A stretch of DNA of 42,654 bases from Ruminococcus sp. (GCA_017395925.1 JAFQNJ010000049.1:1-42654); one strand, 5' to 3'; positions 25,150-34,303 are shown, counted from the stretch's first letter. The notes: generated from the letters alone by a model not told the origin. Translations and numbers: made by a program.

Positions 25150-25166
25150 TTTGACCTTTTCTGACC
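25150..25166 (-). promoter_or_regulatory. CtsR operator, box 1
   Basis: Minus strand: GGTCAGA-AAA-GGTCAAA, a heptad direct repeat with a 3-nt gap, matching the CtsR consensus RGTCAAA-NAN-RGTCAAA with one change. It lies just downstream of the -10. Confidence 0.88.
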
Positions 25167-25174
25167 TTGACTAT

Positions 25175-25203
25175 ATTCTATAGCATTAGTCAGAGAAAGT
25201 CAA
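25175..25203 (-). promoter_or_regulatory. Promoter of the ctsR operon
   Basis: Minus strand: TTGACT (25198-25203), 17 bp, TAGAAT (25175-25180). The -35 lies inside CtsR box 2. Confidence 0.75.
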
Positions 25204-25220
25204 AGTCAGAGAAAGTCAAA
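25188..25220 (+). promoter_or_regulatory. CtsR operators, boxes 2 and 3 as a tandem repeat
   Basis: The 16-bp unit AGTCAGAGAAAGTCAA occurs twice in tandem (25188-25203, 25204-25219). Each reads AGTCAGA-GAA-AGTCAAA, the CtsR heptad spacing, in the opposite orientation to box 1. The two share one base (25204) and cover the -35 and its upstream flank. The rest of the gap to 25321 is AT-rich with no other recognisable feature. Confidence 0.7.
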
Positions 25221-25321
25221 TTACGCTTTTCACGGTGATATTTCAAAACCAAATCTCTCGTTTCCTTTAATTTTCTTCGTTTTTCTTTAATTATCTTTAA
25301 TTTTTAAAAATCCGACTTTCA

Positions 25322-25356
25322 GAAATAAAAACACCCGAGTGCATAACACTCGGGTG
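25322..25356 (-). terminator. Terminator of the pyr operon
   Basis: CACCCGAGTG (25332-25341) pairs with CACTCGGGTG (25347-25356); on the minus strand a TTTTTATTT tail follows. It lies about 35 nt after the pyrB stop. Confidence 0.9.
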
Positions 25357-25389
25357 CAGTTTGACCAATCAAGGGTCTGTTAAGTTCAA

Positions 25390-26490
25390 TTACTTTGCTC
25401 TTGCCTCGCAATATTTGCAACGGAGAATCTCCTTCTCTGCATCCAGAAGTCTGAATGCCTGCTGAAGCTCCTGCTCGGTATGAGTGATACATTTGGGATT
25501 GTGGCATACAAACTTACCCTTTGCATCATCCACCAGAGGCTCGGGGCGGACAGCATCTGCAGAGATGCCGTGACCTGCCGCACCTTCAAGGAGCTTGAGA
25601 ATAAGTGCCATTCTCATATATTTGCCGTTTAATACCTGCTTGAAATAGCAAGCGCGGCTGTCATAGTCCACCTCTACGGAAATCTCATTCACTCTGGGCA
25701 GAGGATGGAGAATAATCATATCGCTCTTGGCATTTTTGAGTTTATCCACAGTGAGGATATAACTGTCCTTGAGGCGTTCATACTCCGCCTTATCCTCGAA
25801 TCTCTCGCCCTGAACACGGGTCATATAGAGGATATCAAGCCGGGGCATCGCCTCATCCAGAGATGAGCACTCCACATACTCAATACCGTTCTTCTCAATA
25901 ACCTCATAGATAAGGTAGCTGGGCACCCTGAGTTCATCGGGAGAAATGAATACAAATTTTACGTTCTTATATCTTGCAAGGGCTGTACAGAGGGAATGAA
26001 CTGTTCTTCCGTACTTGAGGTCACCGCAAAAGCCCACGGTGAGGCCCTCAAAGCGACCCTTCTCGCGTCTGATGGTGAGAAGGTCAGCCAGAGTCTGGGT
26101 GGGGTGGTTGTGTCCGCCGTCACCTGCATTGATAACAGGTGCCACACAGTTTCTATCAGCCACAAAGGGAGCACCCTCAATAAAGTGGCGCATAGCAATT
26201 ATATCGGCATAACAGCCTACAACCCGTGCTGTATCTGCAACACTCTCGCCCTTGACGGCAGAGGAATTGGTGCCGTCGCTGAAGCCGATAACATTTCCGC
26301 CCAACTCATACATAGCTGCCTCAAAGGAAAGCCTTGTACGGGTGGAGGGCTCAAAGAACAAAGTAGCAAGCTTCTTTCCCTTACAGCTCTCTGCGTACTT
26401 ATCGGGATTTGCGATAATATCCTCAGCAACATCCATAAGAGAATCAAGTTCTTCAATACTGAGTTCAGCTATATCAATAAGTCCGTTCAT
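25390..26490 (-). CDS. pyrB: Aspartate carbamoyltransferase with fused PyrI-type zinc domain
   Basis: A 366-residue enzyme joining carbamoyl phosphate and aspartate. The catalytic part (about 1-310) shows [16 protein letters not shown] (carbamoyl phosphate site; STRT), [27 protein letters not shown]-terminal extension carries C329, C334, C358 and C361, i.e. CX4C-X23-CX2C. This is exactly the zinc-site spacing of E. coli PyrI (109/114/138/141), but the PyrI allosteric N-terminal domain is absent. A similar PyrB-PyrI-zinc fusion is known from Thermotoga. It is the last gene of the pyr operon, 22 nt after pyrE. Feedback control by CTP as in E. coli is not expected from this architecture. Confidence 0.94.
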   Translation of the reverse strand: MNGLIDIAELSIEELDSLMDVAEDIIANPDKYAESCKGKKLATLFFEPSTRTRLSFEAAMYELGGNVIGFSDGTNSSAVKGESVADTARVVGCYADIIAMRHFIEGAPFVADRNCVAPVINAGDGGHNHPTQTLADLLTIRREKGRFEGLTVGFCGDLKYGRTVHSLCTALARYKNVKFVFISPDELRVPSYLIYEVIEKNGIEYVECSSLDEAMPRLDILYMTRVQGERFEDKAEYERLKDSYILTVDKLKNAKSDMIILHPLPRVNEISVEVDYDSRACYFKQVLNGKYMRMALILKLLEGAAGHGISADAVRPEPLVDDAKGKFVCHNPKCITHTEQELQQAFRLLDAEKEILRCKYCEARAK

Positions 26491-26512
26491 ACACTCACCG
26501 CCTAAAAGAATA

Positions 26513-27148
26513 TTACTGTGCGTTGATCCAGCTCTCGTCAGAGGGATTATCTCTGAACTTCTTAAGTCTTACTACATCCTCTTCCTTGATGTAACCGCTT
26601 TCGGCAGCCTCTTCGGCAACTGCGTCAAGGTTTGTGAGGCTTACGTTCTTAACCTCTGCAGCAGCCAGTCTGTCAAGACCCTTCTGCATACCGTAGGTGA
26701 AGATGCTGACAATGCCAAGAACCTCTGCACCTGCCTCGCGGAGTGCATCAACAACGTCGATTACGGAGCCGCCTGTGGAGATAAGGTCCTCGATAACAAC
26801 AACCTTCTGACCCTTCTCAAGTCTTCCTTCGATTTTATTCTGTCTGCCGTGGTCCTTTGCAGAGCCTCTTACATAGCCCATGGGCATACCCAGAAGATGG
26901 CCTGCGATAGCGGCGTGTGCAATACCTGCTGTGGAAGTACCCATGAGCACCTCTGCATCGGGATACTCTTTCTTCACTGTGTCAGCAATAGCCTGCTCCA
27001 CAATGTTTCTTGCCTCGGGAGCTGTGAGGATGAGGCGGTTGTCGCAGTAGATGGGGCTCTTGATGCCGCTTGCCCATGTGAAGGGCTCGTCGGGACGGAG
27101 GAATACTGCCTTTATCTGAAGTAATGCTTTTGCAACTTTCTTTTCCAT
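26513..27148 (-). CDS. pyrE: Orotate phosphoribosyltransferase
   Basis: A 211-residue type I PRTase making OMP from orotate and [17 protein letters not shown] is the substrate region, [11 protein letters not shown] the loop, and [18 protein letters not shown] the PRPP-binding motif with its DLxSTG core; [10 protein letters not shown] covers the flexible catalytic Lys/His loop. Two ATGs (27154 and 27148) are possible; the second has the better spacing to AAAGGA. Downstream neighbour pyrB, upstream pyrF, same strand. Confidence 0.96.
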   Translation of the reverse strand: MEKKVAKALLQIKAVFLRPDEPFTWASGIKSPIYCDNRLILTAPEARNIVEQAIADTVKKEYPDAEVLMGTSTAGIAHAAIAGHLLGMPMGYVRGSAKDHGRQNKIEGRLEKGQKVVVIEDLISTGGSVIDVVDALREAGAEVLGIVSIFTYGMQKGLDRLAAAEVKNVSLTNLDAVAEEAAESGYIKEEDVVRLKKFRDNPSDESWINAQ

Positions 27149-27196
27149 AATCATATTTCCTTTCTATGTAAAGGTTTTCACCTTAATTTACGTTTC

Positions 27197-27895
27197 TCAG
27201 CCTACGAATTCAGCAACGCATCTCTTGTATGCGGCAACGGGGTCTTCTGCTGCTGTGATGGGTCTGCCGACTACGATGTAGTCAGAGCCAAGCTCCTTTG
27301 CTCTCTCGGGAGTAGTGACACGCTTCTGGTCGCCAACGTCACCGTCTGCAAAACGCACACCGGGAGTAACTGTGAGGAACTTCTCGGAGCATCTCTCGTG
27401 AACCTTGCCTGCCTCAAGAGGTGAGCATACTACGCCGTCAAGACCTGCATCCTTTGCATTGTTTGCATAGTGCATAACAACCTCATCAATGGGAGCATCA
27501 ATGAGAAGGTCCTCTTTCATAGCCTCCTCGCTGGTGGAGGTGAGCTGTGTTACTGCAATAAGCAGAGGACGGGTGCCGTCCTCACGGGTGAGACCCTTGA
27601 GAGCTGCCTCCATCATTGCCTTTGTGCCTGCGGCGTGAAGGTTGGTCATATCAACATCAAGGTTAGAGAGAACTGCCATTGACTTCATAACTGTGTTGGG
27701 AATATCATGAAGCTTCAGGTCAAGGAAAATCTTGTGACCTCTTGCCTTTATCTCTCTTACGATATCGGGACCTGCGCTGTAAAACAGCTCCATACCGATT
27801 TTTACGAAGGGCTTGCAATCTGTGAACTTGTCAAGAAATGCAAGACACTGCTCCTTGCCCGCAAAATCACAGGCGATAATTACATCCTTACCCAT
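27197..27895 (-). CDS. pyrF: Orotidine 5'-phosphate decarboxylase
   Basis: A 232-residue TIM-barrel decarboxylase forming [11 protein letters not shown] at the N-terminus, [16 protein letters not shown] with the catalytic D-K-D tetrad core, [21 protein letters not shown] and YIVVGRPIT (phosphate loop) are all present. It belongs to the short bacterial group. The ATG overlaps the pyrD stop by 1 nt (TAATG). Confidence 0.97.
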   Translation of the reverse strand: MGKDVIIACDFAGKEQCLAFLDKFTDCKPFVKIGMELFYSAGPDIVREIKARGHKIFLDLKLHDIPNTVMKSMAVLSNLDVDMTNLHAAGTKAMMEAALKGLTREDGTRPLLIAVTQLTSTSEEAMKEDLLIDAPIDEVVMHYANNAKDAGLDGVVCSPLEAGKVHERCSEKFLTVTPGVRFADGDVGDQKRVTTPERAKELGSDYIVVGRPITAAEDPVAAYKRCVAEFVG

Positions 27896-28806
27896 TAGTG
27901 TGCTCCTCCTATAATATCATTTAAATCTTTAATGCCGTATTTTTCCATTACGGCAGGTAATGCCTCGATGATGTCGCGGCAGACATAGGGGTCAACCAGA
28001 TTAGCCGCACCCACCTGAACCGCAGTTGCACCTGCAAGCATCATCTCGATAACATCCTCAGCAGTAGAAACACCGCCCATACCGATAATGGGAATGTCCA
28101 CAGCCTCGTAAACGAGATACACAAGTCGAAGTGCCTGAGGGAGAATTGCAGGGCCCGAGAATCCGCCGAACTTGTTGGCAAGAACGGGCTTTTTGCTTCT
28201 CAAATCTATTCTCATACCAAGGAAGGTGTTTGTAAGGCTGATGCCGTCAGCACCTGCCTCCTCACAAGCCTTGGCAATGGATGCAATGTCGGTGACATTG
28301 GGAGTCAGCTTCATATATACAGGCTTTGTGGTAACCTCCTTCACCGCTTTTGTGACAGCCGCCGCCATCTCGGGAGAGGTACCCAGAGCCATTCCGCCGC
28401 CGTGAACATTGGGACAACTGATGTTGACCTCGATAATGCCCACCTGCTCCTCTTTGTCTATCTTTCTGCAGCACTCAACGTACTCGTCAATGCAGAAGCC
28501 GCTGATGTTTGCCACAACTTTTTTGTTAAAGCATTTCTTGAGCTTGGGAAGCTCCTCGGAGATAACCTTGTCAATTCCGGGATTCTGAAGTCCCACTGCG
28601 TTAATCATACCGCTGGGGGTCTCTGCGATTCTGGGGGTGGGGTTTCCGAAGCGAGGCTCCAGAGTGGTGCCCTTGAAGGAGAATGAACCCAGAATGTTGA
28701 TATCATAAAGCTCTGCAAACTCATAGCCATAGCCGAATGTTCCGCTGGCGGGGATTATGGGATTTGAAAGCTCAAGTCCCGATAAATTCACTTTTGTGTT
28801 TACCAT
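27895..28806 (-). CDS. pyrD: Dihydroorotate dehydrogenase, class 1B catalytic subunit
   Basis: A 303-residue FMN enzyme that passes electrons through PyrK to NAD+. Class 1 marks: [49 protein letters not shown] with the class 1 catalytic Cys, [10 protein letters not shown], and the FMN-binding [13 protein letters not shown] and GATAVQVG. The ATG lies 7 nt inside pyrK, with GGAGGAG just upstream, so the two subunits are translationally coupled, in keeping with the PyrD2-PyrK2 heterotetramer. Confidence 0.97.
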   Translation of the reverse strand: MVNTKVNLSGLELSNPIIPASGTFGYGYEFAELYDINILGSFSFKGTTLEPRFGNPTPRIAETPSGMINAVGLQNPGIDKVISEELPKLKKCFNKKVVANISGFCIDEYVECCRKIDKEEQVGIIEVNISCPNVHGGGMALGTSPEMAAAVTKAVKEVTTKPVYMKLTPNVTDIASIAKACEEAGADGISLTNTFLGMRIDLRSKKPVLANKFGGFSGPAILPQALRLVYLVYEAVDIPIIGMGGVSTAEDVIEMMLAGATAVQVGAANLVDPYVCRDIIEALPAVMEKYGIKDLNDIIGGAH

Positions 28807-29531
28807 ATAATCTCCTCCTTCTCAAGTACGGGACCGTCCTTACAGATTCGCTTGTTGCCGTACTTTGTCTTGCAGGAGCAACCCATACAGGCGCCGAAAC
28901 CGCAACCCATACGCTCCTCAAAGCTGAACTGTCCCGAGGTTTTGCTCTCGTTATAAACTGCCTTCAGCATAGGCTCGGGACCGCAGGTGTAGATATATGT
29001 GTAAGAGTCCAGATTCTTCATCACATCAGTGACAAAGCCCTTCTCCCCTACACTTCCGTCAACGGTAGCCACATAGACCTCTGCACCCAGAGCCTTGAAT
29101 TCTTCTTCATAGAAAACTTCTTCAGCCTTGTTGAATCCCAGAATAACGGTGACTGCCTTGCCCTCTGCTTTAAGGTCCTTGGCAAGCTGATACATGGGAG
29201 GCACTCCTACACCGCCGCCGATAAGGAGAGGTGCGTCGCCGCTTTTTGAGGTATCGTAGCCGTTGCCGAGGACGGTGAGGGTATCAACATCTTCCCCCTC
29301 CTGCATTCTGCTCATAACCTCGGTGCCTCTGCCCACAACCTTGTAGATTATGGTGAGCACGTCCCCCTCAACCTCGCAGACGGAAATAGGTCTTCTGAGG
29401 TAGTAGTTCTGAAGCTTCAGGTTTACAAACTGACCGCAGGCGACACCCTCGCAGTCACCCTGAAGTTTCATTTTATATACATCTTTTGCGATTTTTTCGT
29501 TGGATAAAACTCTAAAAATTACCTGTTTCAT
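28800..29531 (-). CDS. pyrK: Dihydroorotate dehydrogenase electron-transfer subunit
   Basis: A 243-residue FAD and [2Fe-2S] protein of the ferredoxin reductase superfamily. NYYLRRPISVCEVEG is the FAD-binding RRPxS region, LLIGGGVGVPPMYQLA the NAD-binding loop, and near the C-terminus EERMGCGFGACMGCSCKT with a further Cys in RICKDGPV supplies the four [2Fe-2S] ligands. The ATG at 29531 has GTGGAG 8 nt upstream; a TTG at 29549 would overlap that site. It lies 18 nt after carB. Confidence 0.96.
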   Translation of the reverse strand: MKQVIFRVLSNEKIAKDVYKMKLQGDCEGVACGQFVNLKLQNYYLRRPISVCEVEGDVLTIIYKVVGRGTEVMSRMQEGEDVDTLTVLGNGYDTSKSGDAPLLIGGGVGVPPMYQLAKDLKAEGKAVTVILGFNKAEEVFYEEEFKALGAEVYVATVDGSVGEKGFVTDVMKNLDSYTYIYTCGPEPMLKAVYNESKTSGQFSFEERMGCGFGACMGCSCKTKYGNKRICKDGPVLEKEEIIW

Positions 29532-29549
29532 TTTAATTCTCCACTTCAA

Positions 29550-32500
29550 TTATTCTGCATCAATAGTAGAAATTGTAAGTGTTGTTTCCTCAAGCACATC
29601 CAGAAGAACCTTGACGGTATCCAGAGCTGTGAACATTGTAACGTTGTTCTCAGAGGCACAAGCGCGGATTTCGTAGCCGTCGGTTGCCTGACTCATGGAG
29701 CCGATGTCGCGGGTGTTGATAACGTATGCGATGTGACCCTTTCTGATAGCCTTGGGGATATCCTCGGAGCCTTCGGAAATCTTGCCCATCTTGTGGGTAC
29801 GGATGCCGTTGCTGATGAGGAAGTTTGCGGTACCCTCTGTGCCCTGAATATTGAAGCCCAGCTTGTAGAAGCGGCGGATAAGGGGAAGTGCCTCCTCCTT
29901 GTCCTTGTCAGCAATGGTGACAAGCACTGTGCCGTAGTTCTGAACTGTCATTCCTGCAGCCTGAATAGCCTTGTACATTGCACGGTTGAGTTTTCTGTCG
30001 TAGCCGATAGCCTCACCTGTGGACTTCATCTCGGGTGAGAGGTATGCATCCAGACCCTTGATTTTGTTGAAGGAGAATACAGGCACCTTAACGTACCAGC
30101 GGTTCTTCTCTGTGGGATAAATAGTGAAGATTCCCTGCTCCTTCAGAGTCTTGCCCATAATAACATTGGTGGCAATATCTGCAAGGGAGTAGCCTGTAGC
30201 CTTAGAGAGGAAGGGTACTGTACGGGAAGAGCGGGGATTAACCTCGATGATATATACATCTTCCTTGTCGTCAACAATGAACTGGATGTTATAAAGACCG
30301 ATAATGCCAAGTCCTAATCCTAACTTCTTTGCATATTCAAGGATAACGCCCTTGACCTTGTCGGAGATACTGAACGCAGGATATACGCTGATGGAGTCAC
30401 CGGAGTGAACGCCTGTACGCTCAACAAGCTCCATAATACCTGCAACGAAGACATCCTGTCCGTCGCATACTGCGTCGACCTCAACCTCTTTGCCCATAAT
30501 GTACTTGTCAACAAGCACGGGCTTGTCCTCGTCAACCTCAACAGCGGTACGCAGGTATCTGCGAAGCTGCTCCTCGTTGGCAACAATCTGCATTGCACGT
30601 CCGCCCAGAACGAAGGAGGGACGAACCAGTACGGGATAGCCGATTTCATTGGCGGCAGTTACACCGTCTTCGATATTTGTAACCGCAGTGCCCTTGGGCT
30701 GAGGGATGTTAAGCTCCTTGAGAATTCTCTCAAAGCTCTTTCTGTCCTCTGCTCTGTCAATTGCCTCAACGTCGGTACCGATAACGGCAACGCCGCGTCT
30801 GCCGATAGGCTCTGCAAGGTTAATAGCTGTCTGACCACCCAGAGAAGCAATAGCCTCCCAAGCACCCTCAAACTCCACAACGTTCATAACGTCCTCGGGA
30901 GTGAGAGGCTCGAAGTAGAGCTTGTCAGCGGTGGTGTAGTCGGTGGAAACGGTCTCGGGGTTGTTGTTGATGATGATAGCCTCGATACCTGATTTGCGGA
31001 TGGTGGAAACTGCGTGAACGGTGGAGTAGTCAAACTCAACGCCCTGACCGATACGGATAGGACCTGCACCGAGAACAATGGTCTTCTTTCTGTCGGTGAC
31101 TATGGACTTGTTCTCGCCCTGATAGCTTGAATAGAAGTAAGGAATGTATGCACCTGTGTGGCAGGTATCAACCATTCTGTAGATGGGGAAGATATTTTCT
31201 CTCTTCCGAAGAGCATAAATCTCGTCGTCGGAAACATCCCAGAGCTTTGCAATGTATTTGTCAGCGAAGCCGATTTTCTTTGCCTCTCTGAACACCTCAA
31301 GGTTGTCTTTGTTCTCTGCAATAACCTTCTCGAAATCCACAATCTTCTTGAGGCACTCAAGGAAGAGCTCGGTAATCATTGTGATTTCGTGGAGCTTCTC
31401 TATGGTAACGCCGCGACGCATAAGCTCGGCAACAGCAAAGAAGTTATCGTCGTGGAAAACTCTGATGTATTCAATAATTTCATCGGTGGGAATGGTGTCA
31501 AACTTAGGCATATAGAAGTGGCACACACCCGTCTCCAGAGAACGCACAGACTTAAGGAGACACTCCTCAAGGGTAGAGCCGATACCCATAACCTCACCGG
31601 TTGCCTTCATCTGGGTGGAAAGCTCGTTGGAAACTGTGGGGAATTTATCGAAGGGGAAACGGGGCAGCTTTGCTACCACGTAGTCAAGGTCAGGCTCGAA
31701 AGCCGCATTGGTGTTGGCAATCTTGATTTCCTCAAGGGACATACCCACAGCGATTTTTGCTGTAACTCTTGCTATGGGATAACCCGAAGCCTTGGAAGCA
31801 AGAGCGGATGAACGTGATACTCGGGGGTTAACCTCGATGAGGAAGTACTCGGAAGTGGTGGGGTTGAGTGCATACTGAACATTGCAGCCGCCCTCAATCT
31901 TCAGGGACTTGATAATCTTCAGAGCACTCTCCTTGAGCATTGTGAAGTCCTTGTCAGAGAGGGACATAATGGGAGCCACAACCATGGAGTCACCTGTGTG
32001 AACACCAACGGGGTCGATATTCTCCATACCGCAAATCATAATTGCGTGGTCATTGGAGTCACGCATAACCTCAAATTCGATTTCCTTGTATCCCTTAACA
32101 CTCTTCTCAATAAGAACCTGTGATACGGGAGAGAGCTTGAAAGCATTTCTGCCCTTCTCAACAAGTTCTTCCTCGTTGTAAGCGAAGCCGCCGCCTGTAC
32201 CGCCCAGAGTAAATGCAGGACGGAGAACAACAGGATAGCCGATTTCAAGAGCAGCCGCCTTAGCTTCCTCAATGTTGTAGGTGATTTTTGAAGGAATTAC
32301 GGGCTCGCCGATGCTCTCGCAGAGCTCCTTGAAAAGTTCTCTGTCCTCTGCGCGCTCAATGCTCTCGGAGCTGGTACCCAGAAGCTCAACGCCGCATTCC
32401 TCAAGGATGCCCTTCTTCTCAAGCTGTGTTGCAAGGTTAAGACCTGTCTGACCGCCGATACCGGGAATGATTGCGTCGGGACGCTCATAGCGGAGAATTC

Positions 32501-32726
32501 TTTCGATATACTCAAGTGTGAGAGGCTCCATATATACCTTGTCGGCAATGGTGGTGTCTGTCATAATTGTAGCGGGGTTGGAGTTACAGAGGACAACCTC
32601 GTAACCCTCCTCCTTCAGAGCAAGGCAAGCCTGTGTGCCTGCATAGTCAAACTCAGCAGCCTGTCCTATAATGATAGGACCTGAACCGATAATGAGAATT
32701 TTTTTAATATCCGTACGTTTAGCCAT
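29550..32726 (-). CDS. carB: Carbamoyl-phosphate synthase large subunit
   Basis: A 1058-residue enzyme (E. coli 1073) with two ATP-grasp halves and a C-terminal MGS-like domain. ILIIGSGPIIIGQAAEFDY starts the first half and VLGAGPIRIGQGVEFDYS the second; NPATIMTDT/NPETVSTDY, GGQTGLNLA/GGQTAINLA, RPAFTLGG/RPSFVLGG and EVNPRVSRSSALASK/EVNPRSSRTVPFLSK show the internal duplication. The last ~130 residues are the allosteric domain (NIQGTEGTANFLI). It needs the glutaminase CarA, which is not adjacent nor anywhere in this window. AAAGGAG precedes the ATG. Confidence 0.97.
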   Translation of the reverse strand: MAKRTDIKKILIIGSGPIIIGQAAEFDYAGTQACLALKEEGYEVVLCNSNPATIMTDTTIADKVYMEPLTLEYIERILRYERPDAIIPGIGGQTGLNLATQLEKKGILEECGVELLGTSSESIERAEDRELFKELCESIGEPVIPSKITYNIEEAKAAALEIGYPVVLRPAFTLGGTGGGFAYNEEELVEKGRNAFKLSPVSQVLIEKSVKGYKEIEFEVMRDSNDHAIMICGMENIDPVGVHTGDSMVVAPIMSLSDKDFTMLKESALKIIKSLKIEGGCNVQYALNPTTSEYFLIEVNPRVSRSSALASKASGYPIARVTAKIAVGMSLEEIKIANTNAAFEPDLDYVVAKLPRFPFDKFPTVSNELSTQMKATGEVMGIGSTLEECLLKSVRSLETGVCHFYMPKFDTIPTDEIIEYIRVFHDDNFFAVAELMRRGVTIEKLHEITMITELFLECLKKIVDFEKVIAENKDNLEVFREAKKIGFADKYIAKLWDVSDDEIYALRKRENIFPIYRMVDTCHTGAYIPYFYSSYQGENKSIVTDRKKTIVLGAGPIRIGQGVEFDYSTVHAVSTIRKSGIEAIIINNNPETVSTDYTTADKLYFEPLTPEDVMNVVEFEGAWEAIASLGGQTAINLAEPIGRRGVAVIGTDVEAIDRAEDRKSFERILKELNIPQPKGTAVTNIEDGVTAANEIGYPVLVRPSFVLGGRAMQIVANEEQLRRYLRTAVEVDEDKPVLVDKYIMGKEVEVDAVCDGQDVFVAGIMELVERTGVHSGDSISVYPAFSISDKVKGVILEYAKKLGLGLGIIGLYNIQFIVDDKEDVYIIEVNPRSSRTVPFLSKATGYSLADIATNVIMGKTLKEQGIFTIYPTEKNRWYVKVPVFSFNKIKGLDAYLSPEMKSTGEAIGYDRKLNRAMYKAIQAAGMTVQNYGTVLVTIADKDKEEALPLIRRFYKLGFNIQGTEGTANFLISNGIRTHKMGKISEGSEDIPKAIRKGHIAYVINTRDIGSMSQATDGYEIRACASENNVTMFTALDTVKVLLDVLEETTLTISTIDAE

Positions 32727-32781
32727 AATTTGGTCTCCTTTCCTGCAACTCGCAAGGTAATTTCTTCTATATAAATTTTAT

Positions 32782-34050
32782 TTAAGCCTTGGTTACGTCA
32801 TAAACGATTTCGCCTTTGCACAGGGTCATACGGCATCTGCCGAAGACTCTCTCGCCCCTGAAGGGAGTGGCTCTTCCTTTGGAGAGAAACTCCTCGGGGT
32901 CAACGGTGTATTCGTCACCGAGGTCAAACACCGTAAGGTCTGCCCTCTCTCCCACCTTGATTTCGGTACCTATACCGAAACGCTCTCTGGGATTTGTATT
33001 CATCAGCTCAATGAGTTTCTGAAGGGTGATGATGCCTTCCTTCACAAGTTTTGTATAGAGTATGGGGAAAGCGGTCTCAAGTCCCACAATGCCCATTGCA
33101 CTCTTCTCAAGTCCCCTGCCCTTTTCCTCTGCGGAGTGGGGTGCGTGGTCGGTGGCTATCATATCCACGGTGCCGTCCTTGATGCCCTCAATAAGTGACT
33201 CGCGGTCAGCCTTTGCCCTGAGTGGCGGATTCATCTTGAAGCGTCCGTCCTCCTGAAGGCAGGAATCATCCAGCACCAGATAATGAGGACCTGTCTCGCA
33301 GGTGATATCAACGCCCTCTGCCTTTGCCCGTCTGATAACCTCCACGCTCTCCTTGGCGGAAACGTGGCAGACGTGGTAAGGACAGCCCACTTCCTTTGAA
33401 AGTTTTGCGTCCCGCTTAATGGGACCCCACTCGCTCTCGGAGCAGATGCCGCGGTGATTATGCTCCTTTGCATACTCGCCGTCGTGGATGTATCCGCCGA
33501 AAAGAAGGGAATTGTCCTCGCAGTGGGCAACTATCATCTTGCCGAGGCTCTTTGCCTTCATCATAGCCGCTTTCATCATTTCCTCTGACTGCACGCCTCT
33601 GCCGTCATCGGAGAAAGCCAGCGCATCCTCTGCCATACTCTCAAAGTCGGAAAGCTGCTCACCCAGCTGTCCCACGGTAATGGAAGCATAGGGAAGCACG
33701 TTGATGAGCGCATCACGATTGATAATATCAAGCTGTTCTTTCAGATGCTCTTTGGAATCGGGCACAGGGTTCAGGTTAGGCATTGTACAGACGGTGGTGT
33801 AACCGCCCCTTGCCGCAGATGCAGAGCCTGTCTTTATAGTCTCTTTATAAGAAAATCCCGGCTCACGGAAATGCACATGCACATCCACAAAACCGGGAAA
33901 TATAACACAACCTGAAAAATCGAAAACAAGGGCATCTTCAGCGTGAAGTTCTCTGCCCAGAGAAACAACAACGCCGTCACTGACGAGCACGTCTTCTCTG
34001 ACGAGTTCGCCTTTAATCATAACTTCTGCGTTTTTAAGTAAGTATTTCAT
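32782..34050 (-). CDS. pyrC: Dihydroorotase, class I
   Basis: A 422-residue amidohydrolase that cyclises carbamoyl aspartate to dihydroorotate. Zinc motif DVHVHFREPG (HxH), MPNLNPVPDS, HCEDNSL, HVCHVSAKE, TCETGPHYL, ATDHAPHS (catalytic Asp) and the C-terminal NTNPRERFGIG are in order for class I. The ATG at 34050 has GAGGAA upstream; the frame extends to 34125 but that part is leader. It is the first gene of the pyr operon, 55 nt before carB. Confidence 0.96.
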   Translation of the reverse strand: MKYLLKNAEVMIKGELVREDVLVSDGVVVSLGRELHAEDALVFDFSGCVIFPGFVDVHVHFREPGFSYKETIKTGSASAARGGYTTVCTMPNLNPVPDSKEHLKEQLDIINRDALINVLPYASITVGQLGEQLSDFESMAEDALAFSDDGRGVQSEEMMKAAMMKAKSLGKMIVAHCEDNSLLFGGYIHDGEYAKEHNHRGICSESEWGPIKRDAKLSKEVGCPYHVCHVSAKESVEVIRRAKAEGVDITCETGPHYLVLDDSCLQEDGRFKMNPPLRAKADRESLIEGIKDGTVDMIATDHAPHSAEEKGRGLEKSAMGIVGLETAFPILYTKLVKEGIITLQKLIELMNTNPRERFGIGTEIKVGERADLTVFDLGDEYTVDPEEFLSKGRATPFRGERVFGRCRMTLCKGEIVYDVTKA

Positions 34051-34073
34051 AGCGTGTTCCTCATAGTCTATTA

Positions 34074-34190
34074 TTAGTAAAAAACCTTCATATATGAAAA
34101 AAATCCTGCCGCAGATATGCGACAAGACACAACGACATAATGCATACAGTTATCCCGAATGCAGTATATGTTCACAAATCTTGTCGGCAT
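34074..34190 (-). other. Candidate 38-codon leader ORF in the pyr leader
   Basis: An ATG at 34190 opens a frame that ends at a TAA at 34074-34076. It starts with MPTRFVNIYCIRD and crosses the terminator hairpin, as the pyrL leader peptide does in E. coli. Its ribosome binding site is poor, so it may not be translated. Confidence 0.25.
34097..34186 (-). promoter_or_regulatory. Probable transcription attenuator of the pyr operon
   Basis: Minus-strand RNA can form a terminator GTCGCA-tatc-TGCGGC (34123-34108) followed by AGGA and seven Us (34103-34097). It can instead form a long antiterminator in which CGACAAGA (34186-34179) pairs with TCTTGTCG (34127-34120), with two inner helices ACATA/TATGT and TGCAT/ATGCA and a flanking AGAT/ATCT. 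The two structures share GTCG (34123-34120) and are mutually exclusive. I do not see the PyrR binding-loop consensus. Confidence 0.6.
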
Positions 34191-34222
34191 CTCTGTACCG
34201 CACTTAAAGATTTATTAGAGTA

Positions 34223-34251
34223 ATAATAACATTATAATAATATAATGTCAA
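34223..34251 (-). promoter_or_regulatory. Promoter of the pyr operon
   Basis: Minus strand: TTGACA (34246-34251), 17 bp, TATTAT (34223-34228). It leaves a leader of about 165 nt before pyrC. Confidence 0.75.
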
Positions 34252-34271
34252 TGCTCGAGAAGAATTATAAG

Positions 34272-34303
34272 AAAAAAATCCGCTTTTTCGGCGGACTTTT
34301 TTC
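34272..34303 (-). terminator. Terminator of the lipid-kinase-like gene
   Basis: Minus strand: TCCGC..GCGGA stem flanked by an A run and a T7 run, 12 nt after the stop at 34316. Confidence 0.85.

Noticed and set aside
26252..27124. 290-codon open frame antisense to pyrB and pyrE
   Set aside because: It is a shadow of the two pyr genes with no recognisable domain and no promoter.
34097..34190. PyrR-dependent attenuator
   Set aside because: The conserved PyrR binding-loop sequence was not found; attenuation is kept as a hypothesis without naming the regulator.
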